Positions 24,981 to 34,812 are shown, counted from the first letter of the stretch. The stretch is DNA of 64,000 nt from Wandonia haliotis (GCF_039523435.1 NZ_BAAAFH010000007.1:310001-374000), one strand, 5' to 3'. Numbers and translations: made by a program. Notes: generated by a model not told the origin, from the sequence alone.

Positions 24981-26177
24981 ATGCCAAAAATTTCTGAAAA
25001 AGCACATAGCATGCCGGCATCTCCGATCCGGAAACTCGTACCTTATGCCGAGGCTGCAAAAGCAAAAGGTCTTATTGTATATCATTTAAATATCGGACAA
25101 CCGGATATAGACACTCCTCAGGTGGCTTTGGACGCTGTCAGAAATCTGGACAGAACAGTTATTGAATATTCACATTCGGCAGGTTTTGAGAGCTACAGAA
25201 AAGGACTGTCTGATTATTACAAAAAGAATAATCTACCGGTTGAAACCGAAGATATAATTATTACAACCGGAGGCTCTGAAGCACTTACTTTTGGATTTAT
25301 GTCCTGTTGCAATCCGGGGGATGAAGTTATTATTCCGGAACCGTTTTATGCAAACTACAATGGTTTTGCTATTCAAGCGGGGCTAAAAGTAGTTCCTGTA
25401 ACGGCATCTATTGAAACAGGATTTGCACTTCCTCCCGTTGAAGAATTCGAGAAAAAAATTACAGCAAAAACAAAAGCTATTGTTATCTGTAATCCGGGAA
25501 ACCCAACAGGCTACCTGTACTCGAAAGAAGAGCTTGAAAAACTCAGAGATATTGTAAAGAAACATGATCTCTTTTTATTTGCTGACGAGGTATACCGCGA
25601 ATTTTGTTACGATGGTGCGACACCTTTTTCGGTAATGAATCTTTCGGGGATCGAACAGAATGTTATTCTAATTGACTCCGTATCCAAAAGATACTCCATG
25701 TGTGGAGCACGTATCGGAGCCTTGATCTCAAAAAACAAAGAAGTGATGAACGCCGCTCTAAAATTCGGACAGGCGCGTCTGTCACCTCCCACTCTTGCTC
25801 AAATTGCTTCTGAAGCAGCACTGAACACCCCTGATAGTTATTTTGAAGAGGTTGTCAATGAATATGTTGAACGAAGAGATATTATGGTGGACGGATTGAA
25901 TGCAATTCCGGGAGTTTTTTGTCCAAAACCTAAAGGTGCTTTTTATTGTGTTGCAAAATTCCCGGTAGATGATGCTGAGAAATTCTGCCAATGGCTGCTT
26001 GAAGAATTTGAATTCAACGGGCAAACTGTTATGATGGCTCCTGCAAACGGTTTCTACTCTACACCCGGGAAAGGGAAACAAGAAGCTCGAATTGCTTATG
26101 TTTTGAATAAAGAATCTCTGAAAAATGCCGTAACTTGCCTTGAAGAAGCACTAAAAGTATATCCGGGAAGAGTCTGA
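24981..26177 (+). CDS. PLP-dependent class I aminotransferase
   Basis: Moves an amino group between an amino acid and a 2-oxo acid; the substrates are unknown. The 398 residues are full length for fold type I. Landmarks: LNIGQPDIDTP, the cofactor-binding TTGGSEALTFGFM, NPGNPTGYLYSKEEL, FADEVYREFCYDG, the PLP lysine in DSVSKRYSMCGARIG and the carboxylate Arg near ARIAYVLN. It resembles aspartate/aromatic aminotransferases of subgroup I-gamma. The next gene starts within its stop codon (TGATG), so the two are coupled. Confidence 0.92.
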   Translation: MPKISEKAHSMPASPIRKLVPYAEAAKAKGLIVYHLNIGQPDIDTPQVALDAVRNLDRTVIEYSHSAGFESYRKGLSDYYKKNNLPVETEDIIITTGGSEALTFGFMSCCNPGDEVIIPEPFYANYNGFAIQAGLKVVPVTASIETGFALPPVEEFEKKITAKTKAIVICNPGNPTGYLYSKEELEKLRDIVKKHDLFLFADEVYREFCYDGATPFSVMNLSGIEQNVILIDSVSKRYSMCGARIGALISKNKEVMNAALKFGQARLSPPTLAQIASEAALNTPDSYFEEVVNEYVERRDIMVDGLNAIPGVFCPKPKGAFYCVAKFPVDDAEKFCQWLLEEFEFNGQTVMMAPANGFYSTPGKGKQEARIAYVLNKESLKNAVTCLEEALKVYPGRV

Positions 26178-26743
26178 TGCATGAAATAGAACCATATTAT
26201 AACTGGAGAGGATACTACACGGCTGAAACCGATGCTTCCTCTCCTTTTTTTGGTCGGGAATACAGTGAATTTGAATTTTCCCAGGCCGTCTATAATTATT
26301 TCATTCACCCGCAGTGGGATCATTTCGGCTCTCCCACTCTTTTCATGAAGATTCTTTATGTTGATTACGAGGAAAGCATCTGTATTTTTGAGATGATCGG
26401 CGAGTGGAATGACGCGATTAACAACGACATTATGTTTCTGAAGCGAGATGTAATTGAGCAATTAATGGAAGCCGGAATCAATAAATTCATCGTTATCGGA
26501 GAAAATGTTTTCAATTTTCATTCCTCTGACGATTGCTATTATGAAGAGTGGTTTGACGAAATTGAAGACGGATGGATTGCATTTGTCAATTTCCGTGATC
26601 ACGTCCGAAAAGAATTTGAATACGCTCATATTGACCACTACCTTGTCATGGGCGGAGAGTTGGAAGAAGTAGACTGGAGAAGCATGAGCCCTATGGTCTT
26701 TTGCAAAAAGATAGAGGATTATGTTCAAAAGCGACTCGAATAA
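26177..26743 (+). CDS. Conserved hypothetical acidic protein
   Basis: 188 residues; I do not recognise a domain. It is strongly acidic and rich in aromatic residues (YYNWRGYYTAETDA; DDCYYEEWFDEIEDGW). There is no signal peptide or membrane segment, so it is probably cytoplasmic. The pattern MKILYVDYEESICIFEMIGE followed by EAGINKFIVIGENVFNF suggests an alpha/beta fold. It overlaps the aminotransferase stop by one base, so coupled expression is certain in outline, though no shared function is known. Confidence 0.75.
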   Translation: MHEIEPYYNWRGYYTAETDASSPFFGREYSEFEFSQAVYNYFIHPQWDHFGSPTLFMKILYVDYEESICIFEMIGEWNDAINNDIMFLKRDVIEQLMEAGINKFIVIGENVFNFHSSDDCYYEEWFDEIEDGWIAFVNFRDHVRKEFEYAHIDHYLVMGGELEEVDWRSMSPMVFCKKIEDYVQKRLE

Positions 26744-26756
26744 TAGCTGCGAGATA

Positions 26757-28061
26757 CTATTTGCAAACGGACACCTTAACGCTTTTCTTCTTCAATTTCT
26801 GTCCTCTGCCCAGTTTAAGAATTTTATTAACAACACTTGTACGCACTGCTACAAACGTCATCTGATCTAGCGTATCTATCCGACCGATGGCTTTACCGTC
26901 AACACCTACCTGTTTCGTCAGAAACCCTAAAATATCCACTTTATTCACCTTATCTTTTTTACCTAAGGAGAAATACAAGGTTTCCCATAATTGTTCGGGA
27001 ACAGCCGGAACTTCAAAGCGTGCCTGTTTCTCAACAAAATCTATTGTACGTAAGTACTCTTTGCCCTGTAGCTCTTCTTCTGTTTCCAACACATATACTT
27101 CCCCTGACTCAAGCATTCTCGCTGTTCGTCCGTTGCGGTGAATAAAATCCTCTTCTTTTACAGGAAACTGGTAATGAATCACAGCACTGATTCCGGGGAC
27201 ATCAATCCCTCTCGCAGCCAAATCGGTCACAAAAAACACATTTGACGTTCCGTTTCTGAATCGAATACTATTTCGTTCTCTTTCTGTTTGCTCCAAACCG
27301 CCATGATAAACCGCCACCGGAAGTCCTTTGTGTTCAATATAATCCGCTAAGCGGTCAACCGCCTCCCTGTGATTGAAAAAAACGACCGCATTTTTTCCTG
27401 ATTTCACTAACTCTACAAGAAGTGATAATAAAGCTAGTGCTTTATGGTCATGATCCTCTACCGAGATTCTGTAAAAAGACATTCGATCCTCTGGTAATGT
27501 AGTCTTGCATTCAACAGTATGATAACCGGAGAGCATGTCACCGGCTGTTGCTGAAACCCTTATGACAAAGGTAAGACGTCCCAGATGCTCTGTAATGAAA
27601 TCAATCTCTTTCTGAAAACCAAGCTCTGCAATCTTATCCTCTTCGTCCAGAATAAATGCATCAAATTCCTTCCCTTCGACAGACTCTCTCCGAAGGTGGT
27701 CCGCAAATCTTCCGGGAGTTGCAAAAACGACGTCCGGTTTTTCGCGCAACTCATTCACCTCTGTCTTAAAGTCATGCCCTCCGTAGCAAACTGTATTGGT
27801 CACACCGGACTTCATGGACCGGAACACTTCTGCCAACTGAAGAGTTAGCTCACGAGAGGGAGACAAAACCAAAGCACGGTTCCATTTCTTATCATCTTTT
27901 GCTTTCAAAAGAGCCACTAAGAACGCAAGACTCTTACCCGATCCCGTAGGAGCTTTCACTATTGTTTTCGGATACATAGAAGTAGCTATCAGTACTTCTT
28001 CCTGAAACGGAAGCATATCGCTACCCGTAGCTTGCCTTACAAAAGCATTATAATTAGTCAT
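26757..28061 (-). CDS. DbpA-like DEAD-box RNA helicase (DEED variant)
   Basis: ATP-dependent RNA helicase, probably for 23S rRNA/large-subunit assembly. From ATG 28061 it has 434 residues; an in-frame ATG at 28133 adds 24 residues that overlap the divergent gene and is unlikely. Motifs: KAPTGSGKS (I), SPSRELTLQ (Ia), TPGRFADHL (Ib), LDEEDKIAE (II, DEED instead of DEAD), VSATAGD (III) and HRNGRTAR (VI). The last ~70 residues (NKVDILGFLTKQVGVDGKAI, then LKKKSVKVSVCK) look like the DbpA RNA-binding domain that reads 23S helix 92. Confidence 0.88.
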   Translation of the reverse strand: MTNYNAFVRQATGSDMLPFQEEVLIATSMYPKTIVKAPTGSGKSLAFLVALLKAKDDKKWNRALVLSPSRELTLQLAEVFRSMKSGVTNTVCYGGHDFKTEVNELREKPDVVFATPGRFADHLRRESVEGKEFDAFILDEEDKIAELGFQKEIDFITEHLGRLTFVIRVSATAGDMLSGYHTVECKTTLPEDRMSFYRISVEDHDHKALALLSLLVELVKSGKNAVVFFNHREAVDRLADYIEHKGLPVAVYHGGLEQTERERNSIRFRNGTSNVFFVTDLAARGIDVPGISAVIHYQFPVKEEDFIHRNGRTARMLESGEVYVLETEEELQGKEYLRTIDFVEKQARFEVPAVPEQLWETLYFSLGKKDKVNKVDILGFLTKQVGVDGKAIGRIDTLDQMTFVAVRTSVVNKILKLGRGQKLKKKSVKVSVCK

Positions 28062-28120
28062 TTTATCCACACTGCAAAGAAATACTTTTATTTTTACACT
28101 TTCAAAATTGACAGAGAGTA

Positions 28121-30385
28121 ATGGTATTTTCAAAGAAAATAAGCATCCTTATCCTTGTTCTGTTTGTTAGTATAACAGGAATTCAGGTTGCGTTTGTGCC
28201 CGGAGTGAAGTTCAATTATGATTTCGATCAATTTTTCCCAGCCCACCACAAAGAGACACAATTCTTTGAAGAGTTTAAGCAAAAATACGGTTCGGATAAT
28301 GACTTTCTTATTCTTGCTTTTGAAACACCCGGAGGAGTCTTCAACTCCGATTATCTATCCAGGGTAAAATCTATGACTGAGTTTCTGGAAAGTCACTCGT
28401 CTGTAATTTATGTCTCAAGTCCGACCAATACAATTCGTACTATACGGGACCCTCTCTCCGGAGCTCTATTTAAAAAAAATCTAATTACCATCAGTGATTC
28501 AACTGATTACAATTTCGATTCTACTTTTATTTTCAAGAATTATGAGATCTACGGGACCTTATTCGGGGAAGACCGGAAATCAGTACGGATTATTGCACAA
28601 CACGAAGAAAAACTAAACGAAGAAAAAGCGAAAGTCCTCCTACAGGATATCCGGGAAAAGGCAGAGAAAGAAAAACTTGACATGCACCTCGGAGGGAGAA
28701 TTGTTGCTCACGACTATTACATTGCAATGAGTCAAAATGAACTGATACTTTTCATCGGCTCAAGTGTTGGGTTAATTGTACTGTTTCTTGTACTCTCATT
28801 CCGTTCTCTAATTGGTGTATTAATACCTGCCCTTATTGTTGCCGGTGCAGTTCTATGGGTTATTGGATTAATGGGACAACTGGGAAATGATTTAAACATC
28901 GTTCTGAATGTCCTGCCAACAATTATGATGGTAGTTGGAATCAGTAGTGTTGTTCACCTTTTTGCTCACTATTTTGATGAACTCCGCGGCGGACTCAACA
29001 AAACAGAAGCGCTGAAGAAAGCATTTAAAGACGTTCGTAGAGCTCTTATTTTCACCAATCTCACAACGATGATTGGTTTTCTTACGCTAACAACATCCAG
29101 TATATCCCCCATCATTCAATTCGGTGCCTTTGCCGCACTGGGAGTACTATTTTCATTTATACTTGCAATGACGGTAATGCCCGCATTACTTGTCTTGTTT
29201 AATCCTCCAAAAATTGCTAAAAAATCAGAAAGAAAGGAAAACTGGGAAAAACCTCTCGCCCGTTTCTACGACGGGCTTGTTACCCGTCGTGGAAGAACTG
29301 TCATTCTCTTCTCCCTGATTGCTATCGGATCTGTTGTTGGCGTTCTCCAAATCAAAGACAACAACTATATTCTTGAAGACCTGAAAAGTGACCATCCGAT
29401 GAAGGTGGATTATGCCTTTATTGAAGAGAATTTCGGAGGTGCCCGTCCTATTAATTTCGAGGTTCAATTAACAGATACATCCCGTACTTTCTTTGATCAG
29501 GAGGTTTTAGCAGAACTGGACACTGCTCTCCAGGTTATGCAGTCCACATTTAAAACATCACAATTAGTTTCTCCTGTGTTTGTCGTCCAGAATGCCCACA
29601 TGACGTTAAAGGCCGGAAATCCTTATTATTTCAAAATTCCTGAATCTAAAAAAGATCTATCAAGGATAGAAAGAGAATTTGACCGATTCGTAGCAGACTC
29701 TCTTAAGTACGCTATGTTTGACAAAGACATGAAAGCTGCCAGGATTACAGGAACGATGGGGGATGTAGGCTCTCACATCTCAGGACAAATGAATGAAGAT
29801 TGGGATAATTGGCTTGAAAAAAAGCAATTGAAAACCATTCGTTTTCACCAAACCGGAGGCCCTTATCTGATGGAAATTAATAATAAACTCCTGGTTGGAA
29901 ATATTGCCCAGGGACTATTAATTGCCATTGTTATTATCGCTTTTATAATCGGTGCCCTGTTCAGATCTGTAAAGATAGTACTCATCAGCCTTGCTCCCAA
30001 CGTTCTACCTCTTCTAATGATTGGTGCAATTATGGGGTTCGGCGGCATTGATATGAAAGTATCCACCTCCCTTGTATTTACAATTGCTTTCGGGATAGCC
30101 GTTGACGACACCATTCACTTCCTGAGTAAATACAAACTACTTCTGGGGAAAGGATATAGTCCTCATGAAGCTATTAGAGAAACGTATATCTCAACAGGAA
30201 AAGCTATTATTATTACGTCTATTGTGTTGTCCGGAGGATTCCTGACACTTTGTTTCAGCAGCTTTATGGGAACATTTTATATCGGATTACTGACAGGGTT
30301 AACACTTGTTTTTGCAATCCTCACAGATATGACCTTACTTCCGGTATTATTACATTATTTTTCCCCGAAGGACAAGAAAAAGTAA
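28121..30385 (+). CDS. RND/MMPL-superfamily exporter
   Basis: A 754-residue inner-membrane transporter of the hydrophobe/MMPL branch of the RND superfamily. It has an N-terminal membrane helix (ISILILVLFVSITGIQVAF), a periplasmic domain, five membrane helices (about 200-360), a second periplasmic domain and five more helices (about 590-750), giving the usual duplicated plan. The charged motif AFGIAVDDTIHFLSKYK in the second half carries the Asp pair used for proton flow; VVGISSVVHLFAHYF is its counterpart in the first half. No partner outer-membrane channel or adaptor gene is adjacent, so it may move lipids or hopanoid-like molecules. Substrate unknown. Confidence 0.88.
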   Translation: MVFSKKISILILVLFVSITGIQVAFVPGVKFNYDFDQFFPAHHKETQFFEEFKQKYGSDNDFLILAFETPGGVFNSDYLSRVKSMTEFLESHSSVIYVSSPTNTIRTIRDPLSGALFKKNLITISDSTDYNFDSTFIFKNYEIYGTLFGEDRKSVRIIAQHEEKLNEEKAKVLLQDIREKAEKEKLDMHLGGRIVAHDYYIAMSQNELILFIGSSVGLIVLFLVLSFRSLIGVLIPALIVAGAVLWVIGLMGQLGNDLNIVLNVLPTIMMVVGISSVVHLFAHYFDELRGGLNKTEALKKAFKDVRRALIFTNLTTMIGFLTLTTSSISPIIQFGAFAALGVLFSFILAMTVMPALLVLFNPPKIAKKSERKENWEKPLARFYDGLVTRRGRTVILFSLIAIGSVVGVLQIKDNNYILEDLKSDHPMKVDYAFIEENFGGARPINFEVQLTDTSRTFFDQEVLAELDTALQVMQSTFKTSQLVSPVFVVQNAHMTLKAGNPYYFKIPESKKDLSRIEREFDRFVADSLKYAMFDKDMKAARITGTMGDVGSHISGQMNEDWDNWLEKKQLKTIRFHQTGGPYLMEINNKLLVGNIAQGLLIAIVIIAFIIGALFRSVKIVLISLAPNVLPLLMIGAIMGFGGIDMKVSTSLVFTIAFGIAVDDTIHFLSKYKLLLGKGYSPHEAIRETYISTGKAIIITSIVLSGGFLTLCFSSFMGTFYIGLLTGLTLVFAILTDMTLLPVLLHYFSPKDKKK

Positions 30386-30414
30386 GTAAATTAGTTATTA
30401 TAGGGTGATTAGCG

Positions 30415-30422
30415 TATTTTTG
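30415..30422 (+). promoter_or_regulatory. -7 box of the 30428 gene (leaderless)
   Basis: TATTTTTG ends five bases before the ATG at 30428. Confidence 0.55.
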
Positions 30423-30427
30423 CAAAC

Positions 30428-31234
30428 ATGAGACAACTTATTATCTTTTTGAGTCTGATTTTACCGATTTGTACCATAGGACAAACAGAGATTTTTTCAG
30501 AGGATTTTGAAAGTGGAATTCCCGCGACATGGACAATACTTGACAACGATCAAAACACGGTTCACCCTTCTGTTTCCGAATTCCAGTCTGCCTGGATCAC
30601 TTTAACAGATCCTGATGATGAGAATAATACAGTTGCCGGCTCTACATCTTATTTCTCTCCGGAAGGTCGAGCATCAAGATGGCTGATAACACCTTCCATT
30701 ACATTAGGTGATTACGGAAATTTCTTATACTGGAGAGCTGCTTCTCATGACCCCTCGTTTCCGGACTGGTACATGGTATTGATCTCGACAACGGGAACTG
30801 CTGTCGAAGATTTTACGGATACATTATTTCGCTTGCAAAATGAATTTCCTTACTGGACGGATCGTTCCGTAAATATTAGTGATTCCGGCTATAACTCTAT
30901 CCCTGTTCATCTTGCTTTTGTGAACAATACCAATAGAGGGTTTAAGCTATATTTAGACGATGTCAGAATTGATGTGAATGACCCGGTAAGTGTTAAAGAG
31001 AATGAACAAATTCACCTGTCGGTATTTCCAAATCCGGCAACAGATTTTATTTACATTCAGACTTCAGAAAGTATTGACAGTTACCAGATACTATCCCCTT
31101 CAGGGCAGGTTATCCAGAACGAACTTCCTGAAAACAATCAGATCAATGTGCAAAACCTCTCGAATGGTATGTATTTTATCCGCATAAAAACAGCTTCCGG
31201 AGGATACGCTACACAACGATTCCTGAAAAAATAA
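30428..31234 (+). CDS. Secreted protein with choice-of-anchor-J-like domain and type IX sorting domain
   Basis: 268 residues. Signal peptide 1-20 (LIIFLSLILPICTIGQ). The middle begins FSEDFESGIPATWTILDND and has WITLTDPDDENN, RWLITPSITLGDYGNFLYWR and FKLYLDDVRI, the pattern of choice-of-anchor-J (MAM-like jelly-roll) domains. From about 198 to the end is a type A type IX sorting domain (VFPNPATDFIYIQ to GGYATQRFLKK). It is therefore exported by the type IX system to the surface or medium. Binding partner unknown. It stands alone with its own promoter. Confidence 0.88.
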   Translation: MRQLIIFLSLILPICTIGQTEIFSEDFESGIPATWTILDNDQNTVHPSVSEFQSAWITLTDPDDENNTVAGSTSYFSPEGRASRWLITPSITLGDYGNFLYWRAASHDPSFPDWYMVLISTTGTAVEDFTDTLFRLQNEFPYWTDRSVNISDSGYNSIPVHLAFVNNTNRGFKLYLDDVRIDVNDPVSVKENEQIHLSVFPNPATDFIYIQTSESIDSYQILSPSGQVIQNELPENNQINVQNLSNGMYFIRIKTASGGYATQRFLKK

Positions 31235-31309
31235 TCCGGCACTTTTCCTTTTTTCAATTACTTCTCTGTTTAGAAGTAACTATTTTGTCGTATTCCGATC
31301 ACTTTTCAC

Positions 31310-31317
31310 TATTTTTA
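31310..31317 (+). promoter_or_regulatory. -7 box of mutA-mutB (leaderless)
   Basis: TATTTTTA (one base off TAnnTTTG) ends four bases before the mutA ATG. A TTTTG sequence 22 bases upstream could be the -33 element. Confidence 0.5.
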
Positions 31318-31321
31318 CCCC

Positions 31322-32653
31322 ATGGTTGATATGAAGGAATTACTACACGCTACTTTTCCTGATACGGACAGGGAGAGATGGTTGAAACAGTTGGAAAAAG
31401 ACCTGAAAGGAATTGCGGTTCAGGATGCTTTGGAATTTGAAGATCCGATAGAAGAAATCGGATTCAAGTCCTACTTTCACTGGTCTGAAAAATTAGCTGA
31501 TACAAAACAAACAGCTTTTAACTCAACCCGATCGTTTAAAACCAATAATGACTGGATTATTTATCAGGAAACTGCTATCCAAGATACGAAAAAAGCGAAT
31601 AAAGCAATTTTAGACAATCTGATGATGGGATGTAACGGAATCGGATTTCCCTCATCTAATGATTATAGCTCTATTCTCAACGAAGTTCAATTGGAATATA
31701 TCTATTCGGACTTTAACATTGCTTCCCCGGAAGAGATGAACGCTATACTGGCTCTTCTTCCGGAACAACGAGATGTCACGTTTTCATTTGACCCGCTGAC
31801 AGCAGGAGAACCCGAAAAAATCGTTCCCTCATTCAGGCAATGTGCAGATATGCAAAATGTTCGAGCATTTGAAATTGATAATACAGTATTTGCTTCAGCG
31901 GGGGCAAATATCACCCAACAACTTGCAATCGTCTGTAGTCAGGTAAAGACGTATTTTGAACTATTGACTGAAGCAGGAGAAAATCCCGATCAGATTGCAG
32001 ATAAATTACAGATCAAAACAGGAATTGGTTCGAACTATGTATTCGAAATTGCTAAATTCCGTGCTCTCCGGCTTTTACTGGATAATATCCTTGAAGCATA
32101 CGGTGTAACCGCAGGAAAACAAATCCGTTTAAAAGCCCAGTCCCTGTTTTTAAATAAATCGCTGGAAGATCCTTATACGAATTTACTCCGCATGACAACC
32201 GAAGGAATGTCAGCAGCTATAGGTGGAGTTGATATTCTTCATTTGCAACCGTATGACACATGGTCAGAAACAGGTCCGGGATTCTTTTCCTACCGAATGG
32301 CAAATAACATCTCCAATATTCTAAAAGAAGAATCATTCTTTGATAAAGTTTCAGATGCAGCCGGAGGCACATTTGCTATCGAAGCAGCAACAGATATACT
32401 ATCAGATGCAGCCTGGGAGCTTTTCCGGAAGATTGAATCCGAAGGAGGTTTTCTCAAAGCGACAGACTTCATTCATTCGGAGATAGAAAGAGTCGCTAAA
32501 ACGCGAATTGAGCTTCTGAAAAATAAAACAAACAAATTGATCGGAATTAATATATTCCCAAATCCTGATGCGACTTCATTGATATGGAAAGTTCCTGCTA
32601 ATTCTCCTGAACCATTGATTCTCGAATTACACAAGGAAGGAGGGGACGCATGA
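31322..32653 (+). CDS. mutA: Methylmalonyl-CoA mutase small subunit
   Basis: Non-catalytic beta subunit of the heterodimeric mutase that converts succinyl-CoA and (R)-methylmalonyl-CoA. The 443 residues include a degenerate barrel: YGVTAGKQIRLKAQSLFLNK, SLEDPYTNLLRMTTEGMSAA, then AIGGVDILHLQPYDTWSETG. It lacks the C-terminal B12 domain, so it is shorter than some beta subunits that keep a vestigial one. Its last codons overlap mutB by four bases. Two ATGs (31322 and 31331) are possible starts. Confidence 0.93.
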   Translation: MVDMKELLHATFPDTDRERWLKQLEKDLKGIAVQDALEFEDPIEEIGFKSYFHWSEKLADTKQTAFNSTRSFKTNNDWIIYQETAIQDTKKANKAILDNLMMGCNGIGFPSSNDYSSILNEVQLEYIYSDFNIASPEEMNAILALLPEQRDVTFSFDPLTAGEPEKIVPSFRQCADMQNVRAFEIDNTVFASAGANITQQLAIVCSQVKTYFELLTEAGENPDQIADKLQIKTGIGSNYVFEIAKFRALRLLLDNILEAYGVTAGKQIRLKAQSLFLNKSLEDPYTNLLRMTTEGMSAAIGGVDILHLQPYDTWSETGPGFFSYRMANNISNILKEESFFDKVSDAAGGTFAIEAATDILSDAAWELFRKIESEGGFLKATDFIHSEIERVAKTRIELLKNKTNKLIGINIFPNPDATSLIWKVPANSPEPLILELHKEGGDA

Positions 32654-34779
32654 AGATAGATTTTACACAGCGGAAACTAAATAAAACAGCACGTTCGTCG
32701 GAAAACGAACGGAAAGAAGTATTTCAAACTGCGGAGAAAATCCCTTTAAAGAACAGATACGATTCATCAGATAATACCGAAAATTGTCAACAGGGGTATG
32801 TAAGCGGAATAGCTCCCTACCTTGGAGGCCCCTATTCTACCATGTACACAATACGTCCCTGGACCGTACGTCAGTATGCAGGGTTTTCGACAGCAGAAGA
32901 ATCCAATGCCTTTTACCGAAGAAATCTGGCAGCAGGGCAAAAAGGACTTTCTGTTGCTTTTGACCTTGCTACGCATAGAGGATACGACTCTGATCACCCC
33001 CGGGTAATAGGGGATGTAGGAAAAGCCGGTGTAGCTATCGACTCGATTCTGGACATGAAAGTTCTCTTTGATCAGATTCCTCTGGATCAAATGTCCGTTT
33101 CCATGACAATGAACGGAGCAGTAATTCCGATTCTTGCTTTTTACATTGTCGCAGCCGAAGAACAAGGAATTTCTCAGGATAAACTTTCCGGTACTATTCA
33201 GAATGATATTCTGAAAGAATTCATGGTTCGTAATACGTATATTTATCCTCCTGCACCTTCGATGAAGATTATTGCGGATATTTTCGAATATACATCGAAA
33301 AACATGCCAAAATTCAATTCGATTTCGATCTCAGGATATCACATGCAGGAAGCCGGAGCAACGAACGATATTGAATTAGCTTACACACTTGCTGATGGTT
33401 TGGAATATCTTCGAACGGGTATTTCAGCAGGAATGGATGTCGATAAATTTGCTCCCCGCCTTTCTTTTTTCTGGGCAATCGGAATGAACCATTTTATGGA
33501 GATTGCCAAAATGAGAGCTGGGCGTTTATTGTGGGCTAAACTGGTTTCTCAGTTTAAACCGGAGAATCCTAAATCAATGGCGCTTAGAACACACTGTCAG
33601 ACTTCAGGTTGGAGTCTAACGGAACAAGATCCATTTAACAATGTTGCAAGAACCTGTATCGAAGCATTAGGAGCAGCTTTCGGAGGAACACAATCCCTCC
33701 ACACGAATGCTCTTGATGAAGCGATTGCATTACCAACAGATTTCAGCGCCCGAATAGCCCGTAATACTCAACTTTATATTCAGGAAGAAACAGGTATTAC
33801 CAAAATTATTGACCCGTGGGCAGGAAGTTATTACGTTGAGAAATTAACGAATGATCTTGCCGAAAGAGCCTGGTCACTCATTCAGGAGGTAGAGGAGTTA
33901 GGTGGTATGGCGAAAGCAATTGAAACCGGAATCCCTAAAATGCGGATCGAGGAAGCAGCTGCCAGAAAACAAGCCCGTATCGACAGTGGAAAAGATATTA
34001 TCGTGGGTGTGAATCGTTTCCAGTTGGAAAAAGAAGACCCTATTGATATACTTGAAGTAGACAACACAAAAGTACGCGAAGCGCAGCTTGCCCGTCTCCG
34101 TGAGTTACGGGAAAACCGTAATGAAGAGGAAGTTCAGGCAACTCTTACTAAACTGGAGGATGCAGCCAGAAACGGGAACGGAAATTTACTTGAACTGGCA
34201 ATTGAATGTGCCCGTAAACGTGCTTCTTTAGGAGAGATCTCACTAGCCATGGAAAATGTATTTGGACGCTACGAAGCTAAAATACGTTCCATTAGCGGCG
34301 TTTATTCAGCAGAATCTATGAACGATGCAGACTTTGAAAAAGCCCGGTCTATGTCTAACGAATTCGCTAATCTGGAAGGTAGAAGACCACGGATCATGAT
34401 CGCTAAAATGGGGCAGGACGGTCATGACAGAGGAGCAAAAATTATTGCTACCTCATTTGCGGACATTGGTTTTGACGTAGATATCGGCCCCTTATTCCAG
34501 ACCCCGGCAGAAGCAGCGAAACAAGCCGTTGAAAACGACGTACACGTTTTGGGAGTTTCTTCGTTAGCTGCCGGACATAAAACACTTGTTCCTGAAGTCA
34601 TTGCAGAACTAAAAAAACTGGGAAGAGAGGACATTATGGTGATAGCAGGAGGAGTAATTCCCCAACAGGACTATGACTTTCTTTTCAAGGCAGGAGTATT
34701 CGGAGTTTATGGGCCGGGAACAAAAATTTCAAAGGCAGCTCAGGAAATTCTGGACTTGTTAATTGAAAGTGCTAAATAG
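32650..34779 (+). CDS. mutB: Methylmalonyl-CoA mutase large subunit
   Basis: Catalytic B12-dependent subunit that links succinyl-CoA to methylmalonyl-CoA in propionate metabolism. 709 residues. The substrate barrel has Tyr66 in YSTMYTIRPWTVRQYAGFST and Arg194 in KEFMVRNTYI, the pair that holds the methylmalonyl carboxylate. SISGYHMQEAGATNDIELAY follows. The C-terminal cobalamin domain has the His ligand in MGQDGHDRGAKII, then GVSSLAAGHK and IAGGVIPQQD. No separate MeaB chaperone or epimerase gene lies next to it in the window. Confidence 0.97.
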   Translation: MKIDFTQRKLNKTARSSENERKEVFQTAEKIPLKNRYDSSDNTENCQQGYVSGIAPYLGGPYSTMYTIRPWTVRQYAGFSTAEESNAFYRRNLAAGQKGLSVAFDLATHRGYDSDHPRVIGDVGKAGVAIDSILDMKVLFDQIPLDQMSVSMTMNGAVIPILAFYIVAAEEQGISQDKLSGTIQNDILKEFMVRNTYIYPPAPSMKIIADIFEYTSKNMPKFNSISISGYHMQEAGATNDIELAYTLADGLEYLRTGISAGMDVDKFAPRLSFFWAIGMNHFMEIAKMRAGRLLWAKLVSQFKPENPKSMALRTHCQTSGWSLTEQDPFNNVARTCIEALGAAFGGTQSLHTNALDEAIALPTDFSARIARNTQLYIQEETGITKIIDPWAGSYYVEKLTNDLAERAWSLIQEVEELGGMAKAIETGIPKMRIEEAAARKQARIDSGKDIIVGVNRFQLEKEDPIDILEVDNTKVREAQLARLRELRENRNEEEVQATLTKLEDAARNGNGNLLELAIECARKRASLGEISLAMENVFGRYEAKIRSISGVYSAESMNDADFEKARSMSNEFANLEGRRPRIMIAKMGQDGHDRGAKIIATSFADIGFDVDIGPLFQTPAEAAKQAVENDVHVLGVSSLAAGHKTLVPEVIAELKKLGREDIMVIAGGVIPQQDYDFLFKAGVFGVYGPGTKISKAAQEILDLLIESAK

Positions 34780-34812
34780 TTGTGTTGGGGGATTAAAATT
34801 GACCGTTAAAAA

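Noticed and set aside
31235..31321. Cobalamin riboswitch before mutA
   Set aside because: Only 87 bases and a promoter just before the ATG; no room for an aptamer.
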